DNA of 40,749 nt from Bacteroidales bacterium (GCA_017555745.1 JAFZFU010000087.1:1-40749), one strand, 5' to 3'. Counted from the stretch's first letter, positions 17,082 through 25,511 are shown. Numbers and translations are program-made. The notes: a model not told the origin generated them from the letters alone.

Positions 17082-17161
17082 TTCATACCTATATTTTATT
17101 GTACCATTATATGGTGGACACCAATGCTTGGCAACCACACATTTGGTTTGCAAAAGTAAAC
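17082..17161 (-). repeat. left inverted repeat of the invertible segment (80 bp perfect)
   Basis: On the minus strand, the 80 bp from 17161 down to 17082 are identical to 18447-18526 read on the plus strand. The match continues past the start codons into the signal-peptide codons (to about 17023) with one substitution and one T-run length change. The minus-strand -7 box TACTTTTG lies at 17151-17158. Small dyads inside (TGGTG-TC-CACCA; ACCAT-ATA-ATGGT) are candidate recombinase-binding sites. Confidence 0.95.
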
Positions 17162-17187
17162 CTGCATATATAATCCGTTTGCAAGGC

Positions 17188-17280
17188 ATGCGGTTTAGCA
17201 GTTAAAACTATGTGGTTTACCACCCCTAACTCCCATACTTTCGGGTCAAAAGTGTGGGAGTTTTATACCCTAAACCGCAT
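17188..17280 (+). promoter_or_regulatory. nested hairpin region upstream of the recombinase
   Basis: An outer 11-bp inverted repeat (ATGCGGTTTAG / CTAAACCGCAT) encloses a strong hairpin at 17228-17262 (AACTCCCATACTTT / AAAGTGTGGGAGTT) and a smaller GTGGTTTACCAC dyad. On the plus strand the inner hairpin is followed by TTTTAT, so it could stop or attenuate rightward transcription towards the recombinase. It could also be an accessory recombination site or a structured RNA leader. Confidence 0.6.
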
Positions 17281-17382
17281 AATTGTGTAGCACAACTTAT
17301 GTGCCCGGAAATAAAAACTATCTAAAGACAAAGATACCAAACAACATTCTAATGCGTAACTACTACATCTAATTTAATTTAA

Positions 17383-18348
17383 ATGATGAATACTTTTAAT
17401 ACAACTGCTTATTTCCGTCCGAAAGAGAAAGCTAATTGCCGAAAAAGAAGGGCTATAACGGTAAAAGATATTATTGTTTGCCGACAAGAAAAGATTAGAA
17501 AACATACCGAGATGGTAGACTTATCGCTGTTGAAGCATCTAGAAAGATTTGCCGGTAAGAACATCGATGTAAAAAACATAGATACAGACTTTTGCCATAG
17601 ATTTGCCGATTATCTTGTGGCTAAAGCCGGTATAAAGGCCAGTAGTGCCACCACTTATATGCAAAAACTACATGCAGTGTTGCAATATGCTGTTAGCATG
17701 GGTTTTATAAAAGAAAATCCTATGCCGCCTATAGGTAAACTCTTACCCAAGCATACAAGCACACAACGTGCCAACCTGGATGTAAAAGATATAGAGAAAC
17801 TTACATTGGCGTGTTGCCCACATTTGATAACCAAATTGGCTTTTCTTTTTTCGTGTTATACGGGGTTGCGACTATCGGATATAGAAACCCTTAAATGGGA
17901 TAACATACATAGATACAACGGCATGCAGATGTTGACAAAGATACAGGTGAAAACAAATAGCGAAGTGAATATACCTCTTGGCAAGCAAGCGTTGCATATA
18001 TTGAAACAAGTGAAAAGTATGCAACTCTCTTCCGGCGAAAATATATTCCCTTTGCATTCGCGCACCACCATATATTCCGACTTAAAGCAGTGGGCTGCAA
18101 ATGCCGGTATTGACAAACATATCACCTTCCACACTTCACGAATAACGTTTGTTACGCTCTCCATTTCGGCAGGTATCAACATGTATGTAATATCCAAGTT
18201 GTGCGGACATAAGGATATAAAAACCACACTCACCTATGCACGAATGATAGATGACACCTACCTATGTGCAATAACCATGTTTGAACGCATATTTAAGACA
18301 TATAAGAAGAAGCAAAAAAGCGTGCAAAGTGTTGAGTTATTAATATAA
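17383..18348 (+). CDS. tyrosine recombinase, probable invertase of the adhesin switch
   Basis: The 321-aa protein is a tyrosine site-specific recombinase of the type common in Bacteroidota. An N-terminal SAM-like DNA-binding domain (about residues 40-130) precedes the catalytic domain. The catalytic residues are visible: Arg163 (TGLRLSD), a beta-hairpin Lys near 190 (QVKTNSEV), His250 and Arg253 (HTSR), His276 (CGHKD) and the nucleophile Tyr285 (TYARM). No residue is missing, so it should be active. It lies alone between two inverted repeats that carry the promoters of two divergent surface-protein genes, so DNA inversion is the likely job. It points at the gene predicted ON. No good promoter was found directly upstream; ATG 17383 and 17386 are both possible starts. 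Confidence 0.95.
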   Translation: MMNTFNTTAYFRPKEKANCRKRRAITVKDIIVCRQEKIRKHTEMVDLSLLKHLERFAGKNIDVKNIDTDFCHRFADYLVAKAGIKASSATTYMQKLHAVLQYAVSMGFIKENPMPPIGKLLPKHTSTQRANLDVKDIEKLTLACCPHLITKLAFLFSCYTGLRLSDIETLKWDNIHRYNGMQMLTKIQVKTNSEVNIPLGKQALHILKQVKSMQLSSGENIFPLHSRTTIYSDLKQWAANAGIDKHITFHTSRITFVTLSISAGINMYVISKLCGHKDIKTTLTYARMIDDTYLCAITMFERIFKTYKKKQKSVQSVELLI

Positions 18349-18425
18349 ATATCAGCATTTAATGCCGTTGAGACGAAAAATATTGAACACTATATCAAAG
18401 TGTTGCGACAATTTAAGAAAATAAA

Positions 18426-18457
18426 TTTGTCTATTTCAAAAATAAAGTTTACTTTTG
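18426..18457 (+). promoter_or_regulatory. intact switch promoter of the right giant gene
   Basis: TTTG (18426-18429), a 20-bp spacer and TACTTTTG (18450-18457) form an exact Bacteroidota promoter. The -33 box lies inside the invertible segment, while the -7 box lies inside the inverted repeat. At the corresponding place beside the left gene the -33 position reads GCAA, so that promoter is incomplete. Confidence 0.82.
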
Positions 18458-18526
18458 CAAACCAAATGTGTGGTTGCCAAGCATTGGTGTCCACCATATA
18501 ATGGTACAATAAAATATAGGTATGAA
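18447..18526 (+). repeat. right inverted repeat of the invertible segment (80 bp perfect)
   Basis: This is the partner of the minus-strand repeat at 17082-17161, identical over 80 bp, with further near-identity to about 18586 and partial similarity through the signal-peptide codons. It contains the -7 box and the 5' leader of the right giant gene. Confidence 0.95.
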
Positions 18527-18560
18527 TAACAAGTTTTTAACAAAAAATATAGGCAAATGA
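18522..18560 (+). CDS. possible 12-codon leader peptide overlapping the giant gene start
   Basis: ATG at 18522 opens a frame reading MNNKFLTKNIGK and stops in the ATGA that starts the giant gene, an arrangement suited to translational coupling. In the left arm a T6 rather than T5 run puts the same leader in frame with the giant protein. Whether the leader is translated is unknown. Confidence 0.4.
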   Translation: MNNKFLTKNIGK

Positions 18561-21500
18561 GTGCTCTTTTTAAAACAAAAACAACCTTCCGAAGCAAGTT
18601 TTCTGCTTTGCTTTCATTATTACTATTGTTAAATTTCGCTACGGCATGGGGACAGACGACGATAAATATGACAGAGACTTCTAGAACTGTCGATGTAGGT
18701 TGTGGTAACACATACACTTTTCAGTTGCAAGCAAATAATGCAACCGCTACAAGAACGTATATATTTAGACCGGGTGCCAATACCTCGATAACTATAAGAA
18801 CATTTACATTTCATGCCGTAAGACAATACGCAAAGTCATACTGGTCATCAACAGATTTGCGTGATTATTTAGAGATAAGCTATGGTTCTACAACTCTCAC
18901 TTATGGTAATGATGATAATAATTGGGGGAATTCTTGTCATGAAATTCCAGGTACTGGATTCTTCTCTACTACTACTACTTACTATCATAAGAATGTAACA
19001 GTTCCGGAAATAACAGTTCCGGCAGGGGAAGAGGTTACATTTACATTCCATAGAAGTACCGATTATACTTCGGGAGGAAATTGTACAAAAGCTAACTTTT
19101 CTGCTACACTAGCAACTTCTATCTGTTGCCCAACTCTTACCGCTCCTACGGATGGTGAAGTTGTAGAAGCCTCAGATTCTGTAACTCTTACTTGGGAGGC
19201 TATGTCAGGTGTAACATCCTATGATGTGTATGTAAATAATGCTCGTGTAGCTCAAAGTGTACAGAATACATCATGTCAATATAGCGGATTAGTTGATGGT
19301 ACCACTTATAGATGGAAAGTAGTGCCTGCCGGTGCTAATGCAGCAAACTACAGCCATTGCAGCCCATACACATTCAAAGCGTGTAGTGGCATATCGTGTG
19401 CCACCAACCTGCAGCCTGCCGATGGCACTGTGCTTACCGATCGTTTGATAAGTTGGGATGCTGTGGAGTGTGCTTCGTCGTACGAAGTGTTTGTAACTCC
19501 TACTTCGGTACCTGTTACTCAAATGTATGCTAAAAACACCGACAATACATACAAATACCTTGTGGCAGAGCCTACCTCCACAGAATATCATCTTCCTATC
19601 CTTACCGAAGGCGAATATCGTTGGGTGGTACGCCCAAAAAACTCTTTTGCAGTAGCCCAAGGTTGCGAAACGCACACTTTTAAAATACAATACCAAGATG
19701 CCGACGATTTTGCCGTAACACCATCTACCCAAGGTACGGAGTTTTACTTCTCGCTTATGGAGAATGGATATCAAAGCAATGGAGGGAATGTATACACAGC
19801 TGTTATAGCACCTAAGGTAAACGCAGAAGTAACATTCCATTACTACGCTGATCCTACTCAAAATCAAACATACATTGTTAGTGCAGGAGCGACAAGAGAA
19901 GTAGACTTGCCGGCAACTTTGGTACACCACGATGGTGTTGGTAGTCAATATAATAATCGTACAGTGCGTGTTACTTCTAATAATCCTATTTCGTTATATA
20001 TAGCAAACGAGGCCAGATACTCGTTTGATGCCTCGATAGTATTGCCTACCACTGCATTGGGTACCGATTATATGATTCAAACTTACGAAAATGGAAATCA
20101 CACCACCGGTGCCGTAACCCCTACCAGTGCAAGTCCTTGTTTTATGGTTATAGCCAAGGATGATAATACACCAGTGCGAATAAGTGGCCCCGAAACTAAA
20201 ATTAATGCTTTACGACCTACACCATCGAATGTTGGCACAGATGCTACTACAGGGTTGAAATACTTTGATATTACACTAAACGAAGGTGAATCGTATTTTC
20301 TTAGAACGGATTGGAATTCTACCTCAGGTAGTAGTGTATTAGACCTTTCGGGTGTAAGGGTAGCTGTAAATCCTCAATCCTCGGAAGATGATTGTAAAAC
20401 AATAGCTGTATTTAATGGAAATACTCTAACCAGAATTCCTGCACCTAGTGGCATTACCAACAATATGGACCACATATTTGAACAGGCTTATCCTATCACT
20501 AACTGGGGTACAAAGTTTGCCGTTACTTCGTCTATGGGTTTCGAAGCTCCGGGTAACGGTGTTTCCGAAAGTGAAGAAAACGAATACATACGCATTACCG
20601 CTACCGAAGATAATACAGAGGTAAAGATAAATGGTACTGTTGTTGATAGCGATCTTGATGCAGGTGAAACATACGACTATGATTTATATCGTCCTGATGT
20701 GTCAGAAGATTATCCAAATGGAACTTCGTGCTATATCGAAACCAATAAGCCAGTAGCATGCTATTTGTATCAACGTTCGGGATATAATACCTCAGATTAC
20801 GATGGCGACCCCTCTATGGTATGGATAGCTCCTATCGAAAGAGGTATCGAAGATATTACTTTCTCTACTTTTGCAGCTGATGGTATTAATGCTAATAATC
20901 ATTTTGTAAATATAGTAATACCTATCGAGGCTATATCGGGTGGGCAGGCTGTTATGCTTAAGCGTCCCAGTGGCACTGAAGAAAATATCCGTAGCCGTTT
21001 TATGACCGGTACAGATTATAACTATGTAGAAGGTAGTGGTAATAAATATGCCTATGCCCGTCTAAACATAAGCCATGGTACCTATACCTTGCGAAGTATT
21101 GGCAAGGGTAAGATGGTTATACACACTTATGGTATAGGTGAAGTTCGTGGTTATGCCTATGCTGCCGGTAGCGAGGCGGTGCCTTATAAATCAAACTTTT
21201 TAGTGGGAGATGAAAACGGTGGTATAATAGATATTTCCACATTGCAAGACCCTGATTTTCATTTCTGTTCCGGTGCCGGAGCGGAATATACTTTTATGAT
21301 AAATTCCAATTCGCCTAATGTGGATAGTGTTAAAATAGATTTTGATGATGGTTCTCCTATAAAAACAATAGATTTAACTAAAAATCAAAAAAGTGTAACA
21401 CATAGTATGCCTAACCCGGGTCCTTACGAGATAACGGCACAAGTGTATTCTACCATATACAACAACGCATTGTGTCAAGAAGAAGTTATAGTGGAAACGG

Positions 21501-24145
21501 TAAGAGATTATGTGTTTATATTCTTTAACGAAGCAGAAACAATACGAGATACTGTATGTTATGGTACTGATTATACCTTTACAAGAAATTATTGGGTGTC
21601 CGATACTGATGGTAATCTGGAACAACGCACGTATACCGAGACTTTCCAAAATGTAACAGAGCAACGAACTGCTACTGTAACCGGATATTCGGAATATGGT
21701 TGCGAAATGAATATAACTTTTATATTGGATGTGTATTCCGAAATAACTGCCGGAACCATAACTCCCAACACAATTGAGTGTATGAGCGATGGTCACAATA
21801 TAGGCTTGTCGGTAGTGCAGTTGCAAAACAGTGTTTCTGCTACAAGCAACGACCCTAATGCTCACTACCAATGGCAAAAATCTACTACCGAATCCGGTCC
21901 ATGGGTAGATATTACAAACCAAACCGGCGAATCATATATAGTTACCGAAAACGGATACTATCGTCGTGCATATATTGCGGCATGTAGCACTGCTTATTCC
22001 AATGTGTTGCAAGCCGAGGCTTCGGGAACGTTTAATCCCGGTACACCTATCGATAATACTGTTAGAATATGCTCCTACGAAACTTTGCCACCAACCACTT
22101 TGGGCGTTCAACCCTCCAATACTGAATATGATGGAGAAGGCAATATGGTGCTTATAGGTGGCGGAGATTATAGAGTGTTGTTTCAATGGCAACAATCTAC
22201 GGATGGTGGTGCAACATGGAGAGATATAAATGGTGCAACATCACATAACTATACTCTTCCCACTTCATATACCCAATCTACATCGTTCCGCCGATTGATA
22301 ACAGAAGTGGGACCTTGTACTATCAATTTGAGTTCGGGTAACTATAATGTAGTGGTAAAACCAACATTTGAATACGAGAAGACAATTGTAAAAGGTTGCC
22401 CCGGCGAAAATAATGCGTCGGTAGAGTTCACCATTACAGGTGGTAGCGGTAGCTACAAGGTATATTATACCGAAACAGCAGGAAGTACCACTGTCGATTA
22501 TCTTGCCACATCGCTTGGCAATGGAAAGTATATATTCCGCAATCTTACAAACAGCGGTTCGGCATCGTACGCTTTTACAATAGAAGACGAGATACACGGA
22601 TGTGAGAAAACCGAAACTATAACAATCGGTGCACCCACTGCATTGAGTATAGGCAGTGCCACTGCTGTGGCAGGTTGCCAAGGTGCTACCATAAATATAG
22701 ATATTCCTGCAATAAGCGGAGGTACAGGAGAGGGTACTTATCGAATAGAAGTGGAATCGTCGGTATTAAATATAAATGAAGAGGTTACTGCCGATCCTTA
22801 TTCTGCCACCATACCCGGTGGTGCTGCTGCCGGCACTCATACCGTGATATATAAGGTGTTGGATGCCGCAGGATGCTACAAAACAAGCACTCAAAATGTT
22901 CTTACCATATACGCCAATCCGGTGTTGGCATTGTCTAAGACCAATATCTCAGATTGTCAAAATCCAAACGGAACTATTACAGCTACTGTAACAAATGCTC
23001 CTAATAGCAGTACCAGCTACACATATACTATAGATCCCGGTACTTCGTATGCGGGACAAGCATCGTATACATTCGACCATCTTTCGCACAACACATATAC
23101 CGTTACTGTAAAGGACAACCAACAATGTACTGCAGTCGGCTCGGTTACTATCGAAGATAACCTCGACCTTACAATAGCTACAAGTGTAACAGATATGGAG
23201 GATAATAGTATTCTTACCGATGGATTTAATGTAATATGCCCCAAAACTGAGTATAAGGTAAATGTAACCCAAGTAAACGGAGCAAACACTCCTGTATTGG
23301 ACGGCGAAACCTCGCAGTCGTTGTACCAATATTCTTTCGATGGAGGCAATACTTTCAGTACTGACTATTCATACACCACCATATCGCCTAATACATGCAA
23401 CAACCAAAACATAAATGTAGTGGTTATGGAAATGTCATCGCATTGCAAAGACGAACAGAATGTGCAGGTGATAGTGCAAGATTTGGAAGATCCCGTAATG
23501 GCACCTACTCTTACTGCTATAGAAAAGGAAGTGTACTTCTGCACACAATACACATTTGATATAGCAGATTATGCAAAAACAATATTAGATGCCACCAACG
23601 ACAATTGTGCTGCCAAAGCCGATTTGCAAGTAACAACTTCGCCAAGTATGCAATCGATAGTATTGTCTGTTTATAATGATGATAATAGTATTAAAACAAC
23701 CGATGTTACATTCACCGTTACCGACTTGTGTGGTAATGATAGCGAAAGAAAAATCACCATCACCCCCAAACCATGGCCAAACTTTAAAATAAACGGCACA
23801 GCTACAGATGGTACCGACAACAACTGCTACTGCCACGGCGATAATATTGTGCTTACTGCTGTGGTTGATAATGGAACAACAAATGGAGTTGCTATAGACG
23901 AAACAACGTATCCGGGAGCAACATACCAATGGTATAAGGGAACTGAAGCCATAACTGATGGAGATAAATATAGCGGTGCCACAACCAAAGAGTTGAAGAT
24001 AAGCTCAGCTATATCAACTGATGACGACCCAACTAATGGAGATGATGGAGTATACAAACTTGTTATCACCGATCCTAAAGGATGTAAAAAAGAAGCAACA
24101 ATAACAATCTGTGTACACCCCAATATAAAATTCAACTTGGAATAA
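18557..24145 (+). CDS. giant secreted surface protein with IgGFc-binding-like and SprB-like repeats (right switch arm)
   Basis: The 1,862-aa protein has a Sec signal peptide nearly identical to that of the left paralogue (MSALFKTKTTFRSKFSALL...), then fibronectin/Ig-like modules (about 190-380), an IgGFc-binding-like domain (from TPSTQGTEFYFSLMENG near 385 to TYGIGEVRGYAYAAG near 860), PKD/Ig-like modules (HYQWQKSTTESG near 1100), SprB-like repeats (from about 1270, GCPGENNASVEFTITGGSG) and a final module (PKPWPNF...NNCYC, VHPNIKFNLE). The body diverges clearly from the left protein while the domain order is kept. No type IX C-terminal signal was recognised. A role as adhesin or cell-surface filament is inferred. 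The complete promoter predicts that this is the expressed arm in the orientation given. Confidence 0.9.
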   Translation: MSALFKTKTTFRSKFSALLSLLLLLNFATAWGQTTINMTETSRTVDVGCGNTYTFQLQANNATATRTYIFRPGANTSITIRTFTFHAVRQYAKSYWSSTDLRDYLEISYGSTTLTYGNDDNNWGNSCHEIPGTGFFSTTTTYYHKNVTVPEITVPAGEEVTFTFHRSTDYTSGGNCTKANFSATLATSICCPTLTAPTDGEVVEASDSVTLTWEAMSGVTSYDVYVNNARVAQSVQNTSCQYSGLVDGTTYRWKVVPAGANAANYSHCSPYTFKACSGISCATNLQPADGTVLTDRLISWDAVECASSYEVFVTPTSVPVTQMYAKNTDNTYKYLVAEPTSTEYHLPILTEGEYRWVVRPKNSFAVAQGCETHTFKIQYQDADDFAVTPSTQGTEFYFSLMENGYQSNGGNVYTAVIAPKVNAEVTFHYYADPTQNQTYIVSAGATREVDLPATLVHHDGVGSQYNNRTVRVTSNNPISLYIANEARYSFDASIVLPTTALGTDYMIQTYENGNHTTGAVTPTSASPCFMVIAKDDNTPVRISGPETKINALRPTPSNVGTDATTGLKYFDITLNEGESYFLRTDWNSTSGSSVLDLSGVRVAVNPQSSEDDCKTIAVFNGNTLTRIPAPSGITNNMDHIFEQAYPITNWGTKFAVTSSMGFEAPGNGVSESEENEYIRITATEDNTEVKINGTVVDSDLDAGETYDYDLYRPDVSEDYPNGTSCYIETNKPVACYLYQRSGYNTSDYDGDPSMVWIAPIERGIEDITFSTFAADGINANNHFVNIVIPIEAISGGQAVMLKRPSGTEENIRSRFMTGTDYNYVEGSGNKYAYARLNISHGTYTLRSIGKGKMVIHTYGIGEVRGYAYAAGSEAVPYKSNFLVGDENGGIIDISTLQDPDFHFCSGAGAEYTFMINSNSPNVDSVKIDFDDGSPIKTIDLTKNQKSVTHSMPNPGPYEITAQVYSTIYNNALCQEEVIVETVRDYVFIFFNEAETIRDTVCYGTDYTFTRNYWVSDTDGNLEQRTYTETFQNVTEQRTATVTGYSEYGCEMNITFILDVYSEITAGTITPNTIECMSDGHNIGLSVVQLQNSVSATSNDPNAHYQWQKSTTESGPWVDITNQTGESYIVTENGYYRRAYIAACSTAYSNVLQAEASGTFNPGTPIDNTVRICSYETLPPTTLGVQPSNTEYDGEGNMVLIGGGDYRVLFQWQQSTDGGATWRDINGATSHNYTLPTSYTQSTSFRRLITEVGPCTINLSSGNYNVVVKPTFEYEKTIVKGCPGENNASVEFTITGGSGSYKVYYTETAGSTTVDYLATSLGNGKYIFRNLTNSGSASYAFTIEDEIHGCEKTETITIGAPTALSIGSATAVAGCQGATINIDIPAISGGTGEGTYRIEVESSVLNINEEVTADPYSATIPGGAAAGTHTVIYKVLDAAGCYKTSTQNVLTIYANPVLALSKTNISDCQNPNGTITATVTNAPNSSTSYTYTIDPGTSYAGQASYTFDHLSHNTYTVTVKDNQQCTAVGSVTIEDNLDLTIATSVTDMEDNSILTDGFNVICPKTEYKVNVTQVNGANTPVLDGETSQSLYQYSFDGGNTFSTDYSYTTISPNTCNNQNINVVVMEMSSHCKDEQNVQVIVQDLEDPVMAPTLTAIEKEVYFCTQYTFDIADYAKTILDATNDNCAAKADLQVTTSPSMQSIVLSVYNDDNSIKTTDVTFTVTDLCGNDSERKITITPKPWPNFKINGTATDGTDNNCYCHGDNIVLTAVVDNGTTNGVAIDETTYPGATYQWYKGTEAITDGDKYSGATTKELKISSAISTDDDPTNGDDGVYKLVITDPKGCKKEATITICVHPNIKFNLE

Positions 24146-24165
24146 AAACTGACAACAGATAACAG

Positions 24166-24213
24166 ACAACGGACAACAAGCCACACACGGAATGTTGTCC
24201 GTTGTTCTTTTCT
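24166..24213 (+). terminator. terminator of the right giant surface-protein gene
   Basis: The same 13-bp stem as on the left (ACAACGGACAACA / TGTTGTCCGTTGT), with a 14-nt loop, is followed by TCTTTTCT. GACAACA repeats precede it, as in the left arm. Confidence 0.85.
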
Positions 24214-24600
24214 GAGGCTTTGGGTTTGGCTTCGCTATCGCTACGCCGAATCTACGGAATCTACGGAATTATGGAATTATGGAATCACGGAATTATGGAG
24301 GGCTTCGCTAGTGCTTCGCCAGACTACGAGACTACTAGTCAACAAGACAACGAGTGGGGCTTCGCAAGGCTTCGCCGACAACAGACAACAGAACTTGGGC
24401 TTCGCAAGGCTTCGCCGACAACAGACAACAGAACTTGGGCTTCGCAAGGCTTCGCCAAACGACTACGTCGACTTGTAGTCTATAAAAAAGCAAAAAGAAA
24501 GCACTAGTAGTCTCGTAGTCTGCGAAGCTACAGCTGAGCATAATGCGCCAGCCACTTGTTGTCTCGTAGTCTTGTAGTCTGCGAAGCAAAATGTCGAATA
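24214..24600. repeat. mosaic intergenic repeat (element B), copy 1
   Basis: The stretch is built of repeated words: ggaattatggaat, gggcttcgcaaggcttcgcc (three times, two of them as 41-bp tandem units with gacaacagacaacagaactt), gacgtactcg-type dyads around gactacgtcgacttgtagtct, and gtctgcgaagctacagctga. Its ordered parts recur at 25512-25690 and 28140-28500. No gene is supported in this 539-bp gap apart from the promoter at its right end. Confidence 0.75.
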
Positions 24601-24620
24601 AGTTGTTTAGATAAATAAAT

Positions 24621-24651
24621 TTTGTTGATTCGAGAAAAAGTTGTATCTTTG
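24621..24651 (+). promoter_or_regulatory. promoter of the MNT/HEPN pair
   Basis: TTTG (24621-24624), a 19-bp spacer and TATCTTTG (24644-24651) match the consensus exactly. Translation starts 34 bp downstream. Confidence 0.87.
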
Positions 24652-24684
24652 CAGTCCGAAACAGATTTGTAAATTCTCATAAAA

Positions 24685-25008
24685 ATGAAACAAGATACCA
24701 TCGAAATATTATCTGCGGTTAAGCAAGAACTGCATAGCATAATTCCGGAAGGTAGCAAGATTTTGCTTTTTGGATCTCGAGCCCGAGGCACCGAGCGTTT
24801 GGATTCGGATTGGGATATCTTGGTTATTTTAAATCGCGAGGGTCGTGCTTCTATCGACGACTACAATACAATAGGCTATTCGATAAACACAGTGTTTTGG
24901 ATGATGAATTTTGATGTAAACACTATTATACAAACCGAAAGCGAGTGGAAAGCCAAAAGTTTTACTCCCTTTTACAAAAACGTAATGGAAGACGCTGTAA
25001 TATTATAA
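24685..25008 (+). CDS. MNT-domain nucleotidyltransferase, putative antitoxin
   Basis: The 107-aa protein has the minimal nucleotidyltransferase signature GSX10DXD (GSRARGTERLDSDWD; G30, S31, D42, D44) and a third acidic position in NFDVNTII (D77). It is paired with a HEPN-domain gene that starts 13 bp after its stop, so it probably acts as the antitoxin or modifying partner. It is only distantly similar to the mntA at 9769 and belongs to a different subtype. The gene has its own consensus promoter and is flanked by direct repeats of intergenic element B. Confidence 0.87.
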   Translation: MKQDTIEILSAVKQELHSIIPEGSKILLFGSRARGTERLDSDWDILVILNREGRASIDDYNTIGYSINTVFWMMNFDVNTIIQTESEWKAKSFTPFYKNVMEDAVIL

Positions 25009-25020
25009 TATAGGAATACT

Positions 25021-25425
25021 ATGAGTTTGACAGAAGAAGAAAAAAAACAGATAGTAGACTATCGTTTGGAGAAATCCAAAAAAACATTGGAAGATGCCAA
25101 AAAAGTAATTGAACTAGAAATGTGGGTAACAGCAGCCAACAGATTGTATTATGCTGCTTACTACGCAGTATCAGCATTACTTATAGTCAATAATATAAAC
25201 ACAAAAACACACGATGGAATAATCAGAATGTTTAATCAACATTTTGTCTATTCGGGAAAGATAGATAAAGAATTGGCACGACAATATAATTCATTATACA
25301 CTATGCGTCTTACCGGAGACTATGGCGACTGCTTCGATTTGCAAGAAAACGATGTTTTGCCGTTAGTAGAACCTGCCAAAGCATTTATCGCCAAAATTTG
25401 GGAAATGATAGAATCCAAGAATTAA
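25021..25425 (+). CDS. HEPN-domain protein, partner of the MNT protein
   Basis: The 134-aa all-helical protein shows the HEPN pattern: YRLEKSKKTLEDAKKVI (about residues 16-32), then AANRLYYAAYYAVSALL (about 39-55), and a C-terminal RLTGDYGDCFD segment (about 101-111). HEPN proteins of this subtype (COG1895-like) accompany MNT nucleotidyltransferases in toxin-antitoxin or defence modules. The canonical Rx4-6H ribonuclease motif of HepT is not evident; R-x-x-x-D-Y is present instead, so nuclease activity is uncertain. Unlike the damaged hepT near 10 kb, this pair is intact and follows its own promoter. Confidence 0.85.
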   Translation: MSLTEEEKKQIVDYRLEKSKKTLEDAKKVIELEMWVTAANRLYYAAYYAVSALLIVNNINTKTHDGIIRMFNQHFVYSGKIDKELARQYNSLYTMRLTGDYGDCFDLQENDVLPLVEPAKAFIAKIWEMIESKN

Positions 25426-25511
25426 GATAATCGATAAGAATAGTATTGGGTGTATTAGCCTACGCAATCCCGTATGCGGTAGCCGGCTCATTGCCCATTG
25501 CTCGTAGCTCA

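Larger units (their letters stand above)
17162..18446. other. predicted invertible DNA segment (1,285 bp)
   Basis: The segment is bounded by perfect 80-bp inverted repeats and contains the recombinase gene, a strongly structured stretch (17188-17280) and one -33 promoter box near its right end (18426-18429). Flipping it would place the -33 box next to the -7 box of the left giant gene and remove it from the right one. Confidence 0.82.

Noticed and set aside
17051..17086. Start of the left giant gene at 17086
   Set aside because: The start at 17050 matches the paralogue and puts the signal peptide at the N-terminus; the longer form is kept only as a possible variant.
17383..18348. Recombinase as integrase of a prophage or conjugative element
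   Set aside because: No phage, mobilisation or conjugation genes lie near it; it is alone between inverted repeats carrying promoter parts, which fits an invertase better.
11486..24145. Type IX secretion C-terminal domain or CHU_C gliding domain on the giant proteins
   Set aside because: The last 100 residues do not show the usual C-terminal pattern; the presence of gldD and gldE alone does not support it.
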